A stretch of 15,967 nt of DNA, taken from NCBI GenBank assembly GCA_945903675.1, contig CAMDOP010000038.1, positions 1 to 15,967 of the forward strand, read 5' to 3'. The number at the start of each line of letters is the position of its first letter. Within the stretch, counting starts at the first letter, position 1. A model generated the notes under the pieces. It did not search any database. It saw nothing but the letters and a program-made list of their open reading frames with translations, and was not told the DNA's origin. The stretch comes from Crenothrix polyspora (GTDB taxonomy: Bacteria; Pseudomonadota; Gammaproteobacteria; Methylococcales; Methylomonadaceae). Below are positions 1 to 6,597 of the stretch, in pieces. A program made the translations under genes and the position numbers.

Positions 1-1035
1 GTAACTGTACCAACACCGATTAATATTTATAAGCAACCGGACCTAACGCCTCTAAAAAAAGCGAGTCAGTTGCTAGGCAGTCTTCTTAAAAAGCAAGATA
101 TCGTTATTTATGAATCGACGGTGTATCCCGGCGCAACCGAAGAAATTTGTGTTCCTATTCTAGAAAAAACTTCAGGTTTAGTTTTTAATACCGATTTCTT
201 TATCGGCTACAGTCCAGAAAGAATAAATCCCGGCGATAAAGAACATCGTGTTACTAATATTTTAAAAATTACCTCAGGTTCGACGAAAGACACTGCAGAT
301 ACCGTTGATAATTTATATAAAAGCATCATTAGCGCTGGAACTCATAAAGCAAGCAGCATAAAGGTTGCAGAAGCTGCCAAAGTCATTGAAAACACCCAGC
401 GCGATGTCAATATCGCATTAATTAATGAATTAGCTTTAATTTTTAATAAGCTTGGTATTGATACTGAAGAAGTATTATTGGCGGCCGGTACGAAATGGAA
501 TTTTCTACCTTTTAGGCCGGGCTTAGTAGGTGGACATTGTATTAGCGTGGACCCTTATTATTTAACTCATAAAGCACAAGCTATAGGCTATAACCCAGAA
601 ATCATCTTAGCGGGTAGGCGCTTAAATGACAGCATGGGCAATTACATGGTCACTCAAATCATTAAATTGATGTTGAATAAGCGTATACATATAAATGAAG
701 CAAAGATATTAATCATGGGCTTAGCATTTAAAGAAAATTGTCCTGATCTTCGAAATACTCGAGTCATAGATATGATAAAAGAATTTAATAATTACGGAGC
801 CATAGTCGATGTTTATGACCCTTGGGTTGATCCTAAAGAAACTCAGCAAGCCTATGGTTTCACGCCACTTTTGGCGCCTCAACATGGTAGCTATGACGCC
901 ATTATCTTAGCGGTTAAACATAAGCAATTTACCGAGATGGGAGTAGAAAAAATAAGAGCTTTGGGCAAAGACTGCCACGTGCTCTATGACATTAAATATA
1001 TTCTGCCTGCTGATCAAGTCGATGGCAGGCTATAG
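1..1035 (+). CDS. UDP-N-acetyl-D-hexosamine 6-dehydrogenase (WbpO/TviB type), 5'-truncated by window edge
   Basis: The reading frame is open from base 1, so the true start lies outside the window; the TTG at 70 is internal. About 344 residues remain of a family that usually has about 425. The missing part is the N-terminal Rossmann NAD-binding segment. The visible part begins with VPTPI and PDLTPLKKAS, typical of the end of that domain in nucleotide-sugar dehydrogenases. The central domain follows, then the catalytic cysteine in GGHCISVDPYYL, then the C-terminal UDP-binding domain (MGLAFKENCPDLRNT, VDVYDPWVD). The family oxidises the C6 hydroxyl of UDP-GlcNAc or UDP-GalNAc to a uronic acid with two NAD+. 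The 4-epimerase starting 12 bases downstream suggests UDP-GalNAcA production for capsule or O-antigen. Assignment to the WbpO/TviB branch rather than UDP-glucose dehydrogenase rests on this partner and overall resemblance. Confidence 0.9.
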   Translation, partial: VTVPTPINIYKQPDLTPLKKASQLLGSLLKKQDIVIYESTVYPGATEEICVPILEKTSGLVFNTDFFIGYSPERINPGDKEHRVTNILKITSGSTKDTADTVDNLYKSIISAGTHKASSIKVAEAAKVIENTQRDVNIALINELALIFNKLGIDTEEVLLAAGTKWNFLPFRPGLVGGHCISVDPYYLTHKAQAIGYNPEIILAGRRLNDSMGNYMVTQIIKLMLNKRIHINEAKILIMGLAFKENCPDLRNTRVIDMIKEFNNYGAIVDVYDPWVDPKETQQAYGFTPLLAPQHGSYDAIILAVKHKQFTEMGVEKIRALGKDCHVLYDIKYILPADQVDGRL

Positions 1036-1047
1036 GAAATAAATTAT

Positions 1048-2076
1048 ATGAATCACTATGCAGAAGTATTATCTCAGCTACAAAAGAAACCAGAGCGCTG
1101 GCTAATTACCGGTGCAGCAGGATTCATTGGCTCTAATCTATTAGAGCACTTATTAAAAAACAATCAATACGTCATAGGACTTGATAATTTTTCATCTGGC
1201 TATCAGCATAATCTTGATCAAGTCAAAACATCAGTCACTACGGAGCAATGGCATAACTTCAAATTCATTGAAGGCGATATTAGGGACTTAAAAACTTGTC
1301 GAGAAGCCTGTCAATCAGTAATCTATGTATTGCATCAAGCAGCATTAGGCTCCGTTCCTCGCTCCATCGCAGATCCTATTAATACTCATGAAAATAATAT
1401 ATCTGGATTTTTAAATATATTAGTAGCAGCCAGAGACGCCAGTGTAAAGCGATTCGTCTATGCCGCATCAAGCTCAACTTATGGCGATCATCCTGACTTA
1501 CCCAAGGTTGAAGATAAAATAGGTTCGCCACTCTCACCGTATGCGGTTACCAAATTAGTTAATGAATTATATGCACAAGTATTTGCTAATAATTATGGAT
1601 TTAAAAGCATTGGACTTCGATATTTCAACGTGTTTGGACAAAGACAAGACCCCAATGGCGCCTATGCAGCAGTTATACCTAAATGGGTAGCAGCCATGAT
1701 AACAGGCAACCCTGTTTTAATTAATGGTGACGGAGAAAACAGTCGTGATTTTTGCTACATCGACAATGCCGTACAAGCAAATATTCTTGCAGCAACCGCG
1801 CCAGAATCAGCCGCCAATCAAATTTATAACGTAGCCGTAGGAGAGCGAACATCGCTTAACCAATTATTCGAATTAATCAGAACTGGCCTAGCAACACAAT
1901 ACACTCACTTAATAAACCTCAAGGCTATCCACCAAGATTTTCGTGCCGGAGATATCAAACATTCGCAGGCTGATATTTCAAAAGCCAAAAGCTTACTCGG
2001 CTACAAACCTAAATACAACATCAATGAAGGACTTGATATAGCGCTGCGGTGGTATCTGCAAAACTTACTGAGTTAA
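1048..2076 (+). CDS. UDP-N-acetylglucosamine C4-epimerase (WbpP/TviC type)
   Basis: This is an extended short-chain dehydrogenase/reductase of 342 residues, full length for the family. Near residue 22 is the NAD-binding glycine motif GAAGFIG, followed by the acidic residue in GLDNFSSG. The catalytic region has ASSSTYGD and the YxxxK pair in SPYAVTK. The 20-odd residues before the Rossmann fold (MNHYAEVLSQLQKKPERW) are characteristic of WbpP and TviC rather than GalE. The enzyme interconverts UDP-GlcNAc and UDP-GalNAc in the cytoplasm. An AGGAAAT ribosome site lies just upstream, overlapping the end of the dehydrogenase gene, so the two genes are co-transcribed. Together they give UDP-GalNAcA, a precursor of Vi-type capsule or B-band O-antigen. 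No further polysaccharide gene follows, so this is the end of the cluster or a cluster cut by the IS remnants beyond. Confidence 0.9.
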   Translation: MNHYAEVLSQLQKKPERWLITGAAGFIGSNLLEHLLKNNQYVIGLDNFSSGYQHNLDQVKTSVTTEQWHNFKFIEGDIRDLKTCREACQSVIYVLHQAALGSVPRSIADPINTHENNISGFLNILVAARDASVKRFVYAASSSTYGDHPDLPKVEDKIGSPLSPYAVTKLVNELYAQVFANNYGFKSIGLRYFNVFGQRQDPNGAYAAVIPKWVAAMITGNPVLINGDGENSRDFCYIDNAVQANILAATAPESAANQIYNVAVGERTSLNQLFELIRTGLATQYTHLINLKAIHQDFRAGDIKHSQADISKAKSLLGYKPKYNINEGLDIALRWYLQNLLS

Positions 2077-2162
2077 TAGCACTGTCAAACAGCGTCGAAA
2101 ACTTTCCACCCTGATATGTGTCAAGATCCGGTATTTTGCCGGAGAAACATTGGGTGTTATTT

Positions 2163-2407
2163 ATGGATTTTATTGCCGAAATCAGAAGGCTTCATGTTGT
2201 AAGCCCTGAGGACATAAGCGCCATCGCTAGATCATTAAAGTTGATCTCGCATCACTTGTTCGTAAATATTTACTAACAACAGAAGAGCCTACTTACCATA
2301 TAAATTTTAAACTTTCCAGGACTAGACATAGACTCTGGTCTCCCAAAAGACAACGCAGAACTGCAAAGCGTTTGTTTGAATGTAAAGTAGCTTCTAAATA
2401 TAACTAG
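2163..2407 (+). pseudogene. IS21-family transposase IstA, N-terminal fragment with frameshift
   Basis: From the ATG at 2163 the frame encodes MDFIAEIRRLHVV, then DISAIARSLKL, which is the N-terminal helix-turn-helix of IS21 IstA proteins. It runs into a stop at 2274-2276. Another frame continues the family pattern: VRKYL then TTEEPTYH, and further on KRQRRTAKRLFEC, ending at a TAG at 2405-2407. Joining the two requires a single frameshift near 2245-2260. Only about 80 of the several hundred IstA residues remain and no istB follows, so this is a dead remnant. The bases just before it (2110-2160) are probably the IS left end, but I could not define a terminal repeat. Family assignment is by motif resemblance. 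Confidence 0.7.
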
Positions 2408-2446
2408 CAATAGCATTAAGGTTGAGCATGTAAAATCACTATTGTA

Positions 2447-2641
2447 TTATTTTAATGGTACGTTAACGGCTAAAAACAAACTCTGAAAGTGGCTAATGTT
2501 AGGTGCTGTTTTACAGTGTATTGAAACGCGTTTTGAAAATGTCGATTTACCCAAGTTGGGTTGACGACAAAACTCAGATTGCTTTAATCCACTGCGCTCC
2601 CACAATTCAATCAATTCTTGCCAATAAGACGCTGAAGCCAT
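2447..2641 (-). pseudogene. IS66-family accessory protein (first ORF), N-terminal fragment
   Basis: This 64-residue frame begins MASASYWQELIELWERSGL then KQSEFCRQ, the usual start of the first small ORF of IS66 elements (a W-x-SGL-x-Q-x-x-FC helix-turn-helix pattern). The family's next block, normally YWRRKL or similar, is changed here to FSKRVSIHCK, and the rest looks unrelated. The gene is therefore truncated or degraded, and no downstream IS66 orf2 or transposase is present. An AGGAGAG ribosome site precedes the ATG at 2641. The IS66-type terminus lies about 70 bases upstream at 2709-2715. Confidence 0.6.
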
Positions 2642-2715
2642 TTATGCTCTCCTTTAAAAACTAAAGGATGCCAGATTGTAGGGCTAATTTGAATGTGGCT
2701 CGGTTAGACGCTTAC
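2642..2715 (-). mobile_element. IS66-type left terminus (remnant)
   Basis: Read on the minus strand, the sequence ending at 2715 starts GTAAGCG, the conserved outer end of IS66-family inverted repeats, and leads into the ribosome site and ORF fragment ending at 2641. Only this end is recognisable. The other end has been lost, probably in rearrangement with the neighbouring IS21 fragment. The IS end stops about 30 bases short of the end of the toxin gene at 2745. Confidence 0.5.
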
Positions 2716-2744
2716 TCGATTTCGTTCATTCTATTGAATGCAAT

Positions 2745-3027
2745 CTATTTTCGTTTTAGATCACGATAGAAATTTTCGTGAGATGCAACGACTTCAAGAT
2801 AGACGAAACGAACACAATCATCAATCGTATAGCCCAATAGATATAGCTGATTTTTACTGTAGAATTTATATACATAAAGATTGGCAAGATCACCTTTTTT
2901 TCTTTTCCCCTAATAACGGATTATTAGCCACCTCAATGACAGTGCTATCGACATCACAAGCAACGTTATCATGAAGTTTTTTATATTGCCATCCAAATCT
3001 AGCCGTTTGGAATACTTGATACGACAT
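2745..3027 (-). pseudogene. RelE/ParE-type toxin gene, partner of the ParD-like antitoxin, interrupted by +1 frameshift
   Basis: On the minus strand, five bases after the antitoxin stop, an ATG at 3027 opens MSYQVFQTARF, QYKKLHDNV and so on to GEKKK (about residue 44), then hits TGA at 2890-2892. Skipping one base restores GDLANLYVYKF, NQLYLLGYTIDD and YLEVVASHENFYRDLKRK, ending at TAG (2745-2747). The restored product is 93 residues, a normal size. Its pattern is that of RelE/ParE-family toxins found next to ParD-like antitoxins. The break coincides with a run of seven A (plus-strand T run 2895-2901), where six would keep the frame. It may be a true loss of function, a phase-variable tract or a sequencing error. 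RelE/ParE toxins act as ribosome-dependent mRNases or gyrase poisons; the sequence does not tell which. Confidence 0.75.
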
Positions 3028-3032
3028 GCGAA

Positions 3033-3260
3033 TTAATTTGTTGTGCTGCGCGGCACAAAAGGAGTCGCTCGTTGTCTTGGCTCAGCCATGGATATTAAAG
3101 AGTCGGCAATGAAGCTTACGGGTAAATCGGGGTTATCTAATGCGGCACGACCAACTTTTGCCCAAAACTCAATTTGGCCAGCAATGGTTCTATGTTCGGC
3201 TTGCGCTTCATTTTTAGCAGCCGCATAAAGCTCTTCATCAATTCTTACAGGCATCGTCAT
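3033..3260 (-). CDS. ParD-like antitoxin (type II toxin-antitoxin)
   Basis: A 75-residue protein if it starts at the ATG at 3260. A GTG two codons earlier (3266) and an ATG two codons later are alternatives; a GAG-type ribosome site fits the ATG at 3260 best. The sequence PVRIDEELYAAAKNEAQAEH followed by RTIAGQIEFWAKVGRAAL is the signature of the ParD-like antitoxin family: an RHH-type N terminus, then a conserved IEFWAKVGRA helix. The C-terminal tail rich in Pro, Arg and Thr would be the toxin-binding part. It would neutralise the RelE/ParE-type toxin encoded immediately downstream and repress the shared promoter. With the toxin frameshifted, the antitoxin may now stand alone. Confidence 0.85.
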   Translation of the reverse strand: MTMPVRIDEELYAAAKNEAQAEHRTIAGQIEFWAKVGRAALDNPDLPVSFIADSLISMAEPRQRATPFVPRSTTN

Positions 3261-3277
3261 ATTCACAATCTCATTTG

Positions 3278-3319
3278 CTACAAAAGTAGTGATAGTAAAA
3301 CAAAAATGATTTTAGTCAA
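3278..3319 (-). promoter_or_regulatory. Promoter and small palindrome for the ParD-like/RelE operon
   Basis: On the minus strand there is a -35 TTGACT (3314-3319) and a -10 TACTAT (3292-3297) separated by 16 bases. Just downstream is the palindrome CTAC-AAAA-GTAG (3278-3289). That position, between promoter and antitoxin start, is where a ParD-type antitoxin usually binds for autoregulation. The operator role is inference. Confidence 0.5.
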
Positions 3320-3480
3320 TATTGCCGCGTATAAAACTTATAATTTCATTTTGGCTCACCAAGAACCAGTGTTATTAAGCAGTCGTTTAAAACTACACTT
3401 CATGAAATGGCAATGGGAAATATTTGATGAGGAACAGCACAAATACTGTAGTACGGTAAGAGGCGCACTACAAAAGACAT

Positions 3481-3512
3481 AAAAAAAGCACTTCGACTAA
3501 TCGTAAGCACTT
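3481..3512 (-). terminator. Rho-independent terminator downstream of the tRNA-Lys fragment
   Basis: In minus-strand RNA, AAGUGCUU (3512-3505) can pair with AAGUGCUU (3493-3486) using two G-U wobbles. The stem is extended by CGA/UCG around a UUAG loop and is followed directly by a run of seven U (3487-3481). It sits 18 bases after the CCA end of the tRNA fragment, where a tRNA gene's own terminator is expected. Confidence 0.65.
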
Positions 3513-3530
3513 GATTCATTTATTATTTTG

Positions 3531-3575
3531 TGGTGGCGCGTGCGCGATTCGAACGCGCGACCATCGCATTAAAAG
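3531..3575 (-). other. 3' half of tRNA-Lys(UUU): presumed attachment site of an integrative element
   Basis: Read on the minus strand, the segment has the anticodon loop CTTTTAA, the 3' anticodon stem TGCGA, the variable loop, a perfect T-arm (GCGCG-TTCGAAT-CGCGC), the acceptor 3' strand ACGCGCC and the discriminator plus CCA. The expected 5' half (acceptor GGCGCGT, D-arm, 5' anticodon stem TCGCA) is absent: the bases upstream read CATTACA and continue as unrelated AT-rich DNA. It is therefore not a functional tRNA. It is the fragment left when an element integrates by crossover in the anticodon loop/3' half. Because the CCA end and terminator point left, the integrated DNA lies to the right. 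Confidence 0.8.
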
Positions 3576-3726
3576 TGTAATGATCAATAGTTCCTTGAAA
3601 TACCTTAACATTCCCATATTATTGATTTTATTAACATAAGTGTGTAATTAATGCTTGCTTAATATCTCGAATATTACCTAAAAATCAGTTCTTTTCTGTG
3701 CACAATTACACTGGAATTACACACAC
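3575..3726. repeat. Repeated TGTAATT motifs next to the tRNA fragment (putative integrase arm sites)
   Basis: Within 150 bases of the tRNA fragment the motif (T/A)GTGTAAT occurs four times: plus-oriented at 3575-3581 (directly at the presumed crossover end) and 3641-3649, and inverted as AATTACAC at 3704-3711 and AATTACACA at 3715-3723. Clusters of short direct and inverted repeats beside a tRNA att site are typical arm-binding sites for tyrosine integrases. The rest of 3582-3860 is AT-rich, and I see no gene in it. Confidence 0.5.
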
Positions 3727-3860
3727 CTAAAAGTAGATCATTTCTAAAATAGAAAGCACATTACAACCACTGACTAAGGCCATTAGCCGTAGTTTAACTA
3801 AAATTGGGTAAACACTAATCACATGTAAACTTATAAGGACATATCATTTTTAATTGGTAG

Positions 3861-4343
3861 TTAAACAAAAGATTCATTAGCTATAGCCAGTATTTTTTCA
3901 AGCAATGATTCACTAATAAAAATATCTGAACTACGCAACCTATTGATGCAAGGTTTAATAACTTTTATTAAACCTTTTTGCTTAGCCAGTAATAGCACAC
4001 CTAGACTACCCATAACTTCTAAGTTATTAAGGTAAGCCACCTTTCTTGCCCTTGCATCATCAATAAGTAACAAATCTGCAGATAACTGTTTGTATAAACT
4101 GATAGCGGCCAACTCACCCTTTCCTAAGCCATCGGCTTTTTCAATGAAAACGCCGGCATCTGTCTTATAAATCTTTCCTTGAAGATAAGCTGACAAAACT
4201 TGGGACTCGGGCTTACCTGCAATGCAAACTTCATCATAGACCTCTTGAGGAACTTTAACCTCTGTAAACAATACATCTAGCATCGGTAAGCATTCGCAAA
4301 TTGATAAAGCAACTAATGCTGAACTATCAGCAATGACAATCAT
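3861..4343 (-). CDS. PIN-domain ribonuclease toxin, DUF3368 family
   Basis: A 160-residue VapC-like protein. The PIN acidic residues are visible: Asp6 in the opening MIVIADSSALVAL, Glu in VPQEVYDEV (around 34-38), Glu77 in GLGKGELAAI, and Asp95-Asp96 in LLLIDD. The LIDDARAR motif followed by GSLGVLLLAKQKGLI is characteristic of the DUF3368 branch. The start codon overlaps the last base of the preceding UPF0175 gene, so the pair is translationally coupled. The family is predicted to cut RNA with Mg2+ or Mn2+ and be held inactive by the UPF0175 partner. The catalytic residues look intact. Confidence 0.85.
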   Translation of the reverse strand: MIVIADSSALVALSICECLPMLDVLFTEVKVPQEVYDEVCIAGKPESQVLSAYLQGKIYKTDAGVFIEKADGLGKGELAAISLYKQLSADLLLIDDARARKVAYLNNLEVMGSLGVLLLAKQKGLIKVIKPCINRLRSSDIFISESLLEKILAIANESFV

Positions 4344-4606
4344 TAATGAAACCGTTGCTGGAAACGTAATACGTCAGCTTCTATCTCGTCTTCTGTCGTA
4401 TTAATCACGCTGATATGATGTAATTTACACGCTGTAAAAAAATCATATATATCTACCTCTGCTAATTCACATGCAGCACCTCGCGACAATTGACCCGATT
4501 GAAACATCAGTAAGGCCACATAAAGCTTGATTTGCTGAGCTGTTTGGCTTTGATTGTGTCCTTGTAGAAATTGATCTGGAATTTCGAGTGTCAGTTGCAT
4601 GACCAT
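4343..4606 (-). CDS. UPF0175-family antitoxin
   Basis: An 87-residue protein upstream of, and overlapping by one base, the DUF3368 PIN gene. MQLTLEIPDQFL is followed by a helical YVALLMFQSGQLSRGAACELA segment, the conserved UPF0175 pattern in which a helix-turn-helix (SRGAACELAEVDIYDFF) would bind DNA. The C-terminal acidic region would contact the toxin. A second ATG two codons in (4600) is an alternative start; only a weak AUAGG-like ribosome site is present. UPF0175 with DUF3368 is a well-known VapBC-like pair in accessory regions. Confidence 0.8.
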   Translation of the reverse strand: MVMQLTLEIPDQFLQGHNQSQTAQQIKLYVALLMFQSGQLSRGAACELAEVDIYDFFTACKLHHISVINTTEDEIEADVLRFQQRFH

Positions 4607-4883
4607 TTACCTATTTTTAGAGTTAAACTTATTCTAACAGAAAGACTTTAGAGCGACCTCATCCATAAACAAACTAAGTGATACTGATTTTTTTTGGTAA
4701 CTACGGCAAATATTTTACAACGCAATAAAATCTTATTCACAGTCCTTAACTGATCTATGCATGAATTAATATAAAAAAGTAAGATCGTAGAAAAATAATT
4801 GCACAAAGGCTTTTGCGACAGCTTGATGATTAGCATCAGCTCACGCTAATCATCTCTCATTGGATCTATTTTAAATTGGTTTT
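4607..4883. other. Intergenic stretch between divergent toxin-antitoxin operons, with a 10-bp inverted repeat
   Basis: The region separates UPF0175 (leftward) from abiE (rightward) and carries no convincing gene. A perfect 10-bp inverted repeat lies at 4825-4834 (GATGATTAGC) and 4845-4854 (GCTAATCATC) with a 10-base loop. It lacks a U-tract on either strand, so it is more likely a protein-binding site or cruciform than a terminator. The 9-base sequence ATTTTAAAT occurs at 4868-4876 and again at 4887-4895, overlapping the abiE promoter. Confidence 0.55.
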
Positions 4884-4913
4884 TTGATTTTAAATGAGAA
4901 ATAGACCTATAAC
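4884..4913 (+). promoter_or_regulatory. abiE promoter
   Basis: A -35 TTGATT (4884-4889) and a -10 TATAAC (4908-4913) with 18-base spacing. This would start transcription near 4920, just before the palindromic operator and about 50 bases before abiEi. Confidence 0.55.
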
Positions 4914-4924
4914 GTCATTTGAAA

Positions 4925-4956
4925 TTTGTCAGAAATAACTGTAAACTTCTGACAAA
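4925..4956. promoter_or_regulatory. abiE operator: perfect 10-bp inverted repeat
   Basis: TTTGTCAGAA (4925-4934) and TTCTGACAAA (4947-4956) form a perfect dyad with 12 bases between the arms. It sits immediately downstream of the likely transcription start and ends beside the abiEi ribosome site (AAGGAG, 4955-4960). In characterised AbiE systems the AbiEi antitoxin represses its own promoter by binding inverted repeats, so this is the obvious candidate site. A 5'-UTR hairpin that hides the ribosome site is an alternative. Confidence 0.65.
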
Positions 4957-4967
4957 GGAGTATTGCC

Positions 4968-5567
4968 ATGAGTCATCTTGCTGAAAATATTTTATCTGCC
5001 GTCCAGGCGTTACCTGAAGGCGGGTTACTTTCACCCAAAGAATTTTTACATTTGGGCTCACGTTCTGCTGTCGACAAAACCTTGTCGCGCTTAGCTCAAG
5101 AAGGCAAATTAATGCGTGTGAGTCGTGGCATCTATGTCATCCCGCAACAAGGCCGATTCGGCACACGCCCCCCTTCTACTGAATCCATAATTATAGCTAT
5201 CGAAGCCCGTTGTGGTGAAACAGTGGTAGCTAATGGTGCTGCCGATGCCAATGCTTTAGGCCTGAGTACTCAAGTACAAACACGAGAAATATTCTTCACA
5301 TCAGGTCCATCACGCATTTTGCACTTGGGTAATCGAGTCATTGAGCTCAAACATGCTAATCGCTGGCAATTATTACTAGGTAATCGTCCTGCTGGCATGA
5401 CTATACGAGCTTTATCTTGGTTAGGCCCTGAAGTCGCCTCAACTGCACTAAAGACACTTCGAGAAAAACTGCCAGAATCTGAATGGGAAGCCTTGCGTGC
5501 TGTGAGGGCATTATTACCCAGTTGGATGGCACGAGTCGTAAGTGAAGAGATGATGACACATGGCTGA
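4968..5567 (+). CDS. abiEi: AbiEi-type antitoxin / transcriptional repressor
   Basis: A 199-residue protein with an N-terminal winged-helix region: the segment LLSPKEFLHLGSRSAVDKTL then SRLAQEGKLMRVSRGIYVIP is the typical wHTH of DUF6088/AbiEi antitoxins. Behind it is the family's C-terminal part with GAADANALGLSTQ and an FFTSGPSRILHLG strand. The ribosome site AAGGAG is 8 bases before the ATG. The stop overlaps the toxin gene start by eight bases, so translation is coupled. AbiEi neutralises AbiEii without a stable complex (type IV) and represses the operon, consistent with the palindrome upstream. In phage-resistance elements AbiE acts by abortive infection. Confidence 0.85.
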   Translation: MSHLAENILSAVQALPEGGLLSPKEFLHLGSRSAVDKTLSRLAQEGKLMRVSRGIYVIPQQGRFGTRPPSTESIIIAIEARCGETVVANGAADANALGLSTQVQTREIFFTSGPSRILHLGNRVIELKHANRWQLLLGNRPAGMTIRALSWLGPEVASTALKTLREKLPESEWEALRAVRALLPSWMARVVSEEMMTHG

Positions 5568-6597
5568 ATCTTGGTTTTCACTCAGCCGTACAGATCAAGC
5601 TGAAGCGCTTGAATTTGCAGCCGGTCGTACCGGACGACCCGCACATTTACTCGAAAAAGATATTTGGGTGGTTTGGACCTTGGCAGCCATCTATGAATCT
5701 CAATTAGCGAGTAAACTCACTTTCAAAGGCGGCACTTCTTTATCCAAGGTTTACTATATCATTGACCGATTTTCTGAAGATATTGATCTGACTTATGACA
5801 TCCGTGAACTAGTGCCTGATCTTTTAGCCCAAGGTAATCCGATTCCAGCAACATCAAGCCAAGAGAAAAAGATCAGCAGCGCAGTACGCAACCGCTTGCC
5901 AGAATGGATTAAAGCTACAGTAGAACCAGTCATTGAAGCTGCTTTTTTAAATACTGGTCTGGATTTATCGTTAACATTGGCAGGAAAGGAAAACGACACT
6001 TTGATTCTGGCATATCCAGCGGTGAAAACCGGCACTGGCTATTCTGCACCCAAGATACAACTTGAGTTTGGTGCCCGTGCCACAGGCGAGCCCCACCATG
6101 TACAATCAGTAACTTGTGATATTGCACCAGAGATAGCGGATGTAACTTTTCCAACCGCTCTTCCTCAGGTTATGAAAGCTGAGCGCACGTTCTGGGAAAA
6201 AGCGACCGCTGCCCATGTGTATTGTCTACAAGGGCGCTTACGGGGCGAGCTATATTCACGTCACTGGTATGATTTGGTCGCCATGGCACAATCTGAGTAC
6301 TTTCTTGCCGCTTGCACAAACACTAATCTTGCTCAGTCAGTAGCAGAACACAAGTCCGTCTTTTTCGTAGAAAAGGACGCCTCTGGCTCTAAGATCGATT
6401 ATTTCGCTGCAACCAATGGACAGCTGCAACTCATACCAACTGGGGATTCGCTTGAGGCATTGGAAAATGATTACAACGCAATGGCGACAGATGGTTTACT
6501 AGCGCTACATCAACCCACCTTCTCCGACATTATTAAGCAATGTACAACTATTCAAAATGAAGTCAATCGACAAATCAACGCCAAAATGATGCGCTGA
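5560..6597 (+). CDS. abiEii: AbiEii/AbiGii-family nucleotidyltransferase toxin
   Basis: A 345-residue member of the DUF1814/AbiEii family, full length. Conserved motifs are in order: LLEKDIWVVWTL (about 30-41), the nucleotidyltransferase motif TFKGGTSLSK (54-63), RFSEDIDLTYD (70-80) with the two metal-binding aspartates Asp74 and Asp76, and farther on RTFWEKATAAH and SRHWYDLVAMA. The family transfers nucleotides, at least in MenT/AbiEii homologues, to targets such as tRNA 3' ends and stops growth on phage infection. All recognisable catalytic residues are present, so this toxin is likely functional. It overlaps abiEi by eight bases. Confidence 0.9.
   Translation: MAESWFSLSRTDQAEALEFAAGRTGRPAHLLEKDIWVVWTLAAIYESQLASKLTFKGGTSLSKVYYIIDRFSEDIDLTYDIRELVPDLLAQGNPIPATSSQEKKISSAVRNRLPEWIKATVEPVIEAAFLNTGLDLSLTLAGKENDTLILAYPAVKTGTGYSAPKIQLEFGARATGEPHHVQSVTCDIAPEIADVTFPTALPQVMKAERTFWEKATAAHVYCLQGRLRGELYSRHWYDLVAMAQSEYFLAACTNTNLAQSVAEHKSVFFVEKDASGSKIDYFAATNGQLQLIPTGDSLEALENDYNAMATDGLLALHQPTFSDIIKQCTTIQNEVNRQINAKMMR

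Noticed and set aside
2738..2974. 78-codon open frame on the plus strand
   Set aside because: It lies antisense to the frameshifted RelE/ParE toxin gene, which explains the region better; its own product resembles nothing.
3043..3228. 61-codon plus-strand frame
   Set aside because: Antisense shadow of the ParD-like antitoxin gene.
3174..3482. 102-codon plus-strand frame, with an internal ATG at 3306 whose product starts MILVNIAAYK
   Set aside because: The first part is antisense to the antitoxin. The VNIAAYK start recalls rhodanese-type proteins but nothing after it fits. No ribosome site was found.
3531..3600. Functional tRNA-Lys gene
   Set aside because: The D-arm, 5' acceptor and 5' anticodon stem are missing upstream of the anticodon loop.
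4648..4836. 62-codon minus-strand frame between UPF0175 and abiE
   Set aside because: No ribosome site, low-complexity hydrophobic product, and it overlaps part of the 10-bp inverted repeat.
5270..6154. Minus-strand frames inside abiEi and abiEii
   Set aside because: Shadows of two clearly identified genes with conserved motifs.
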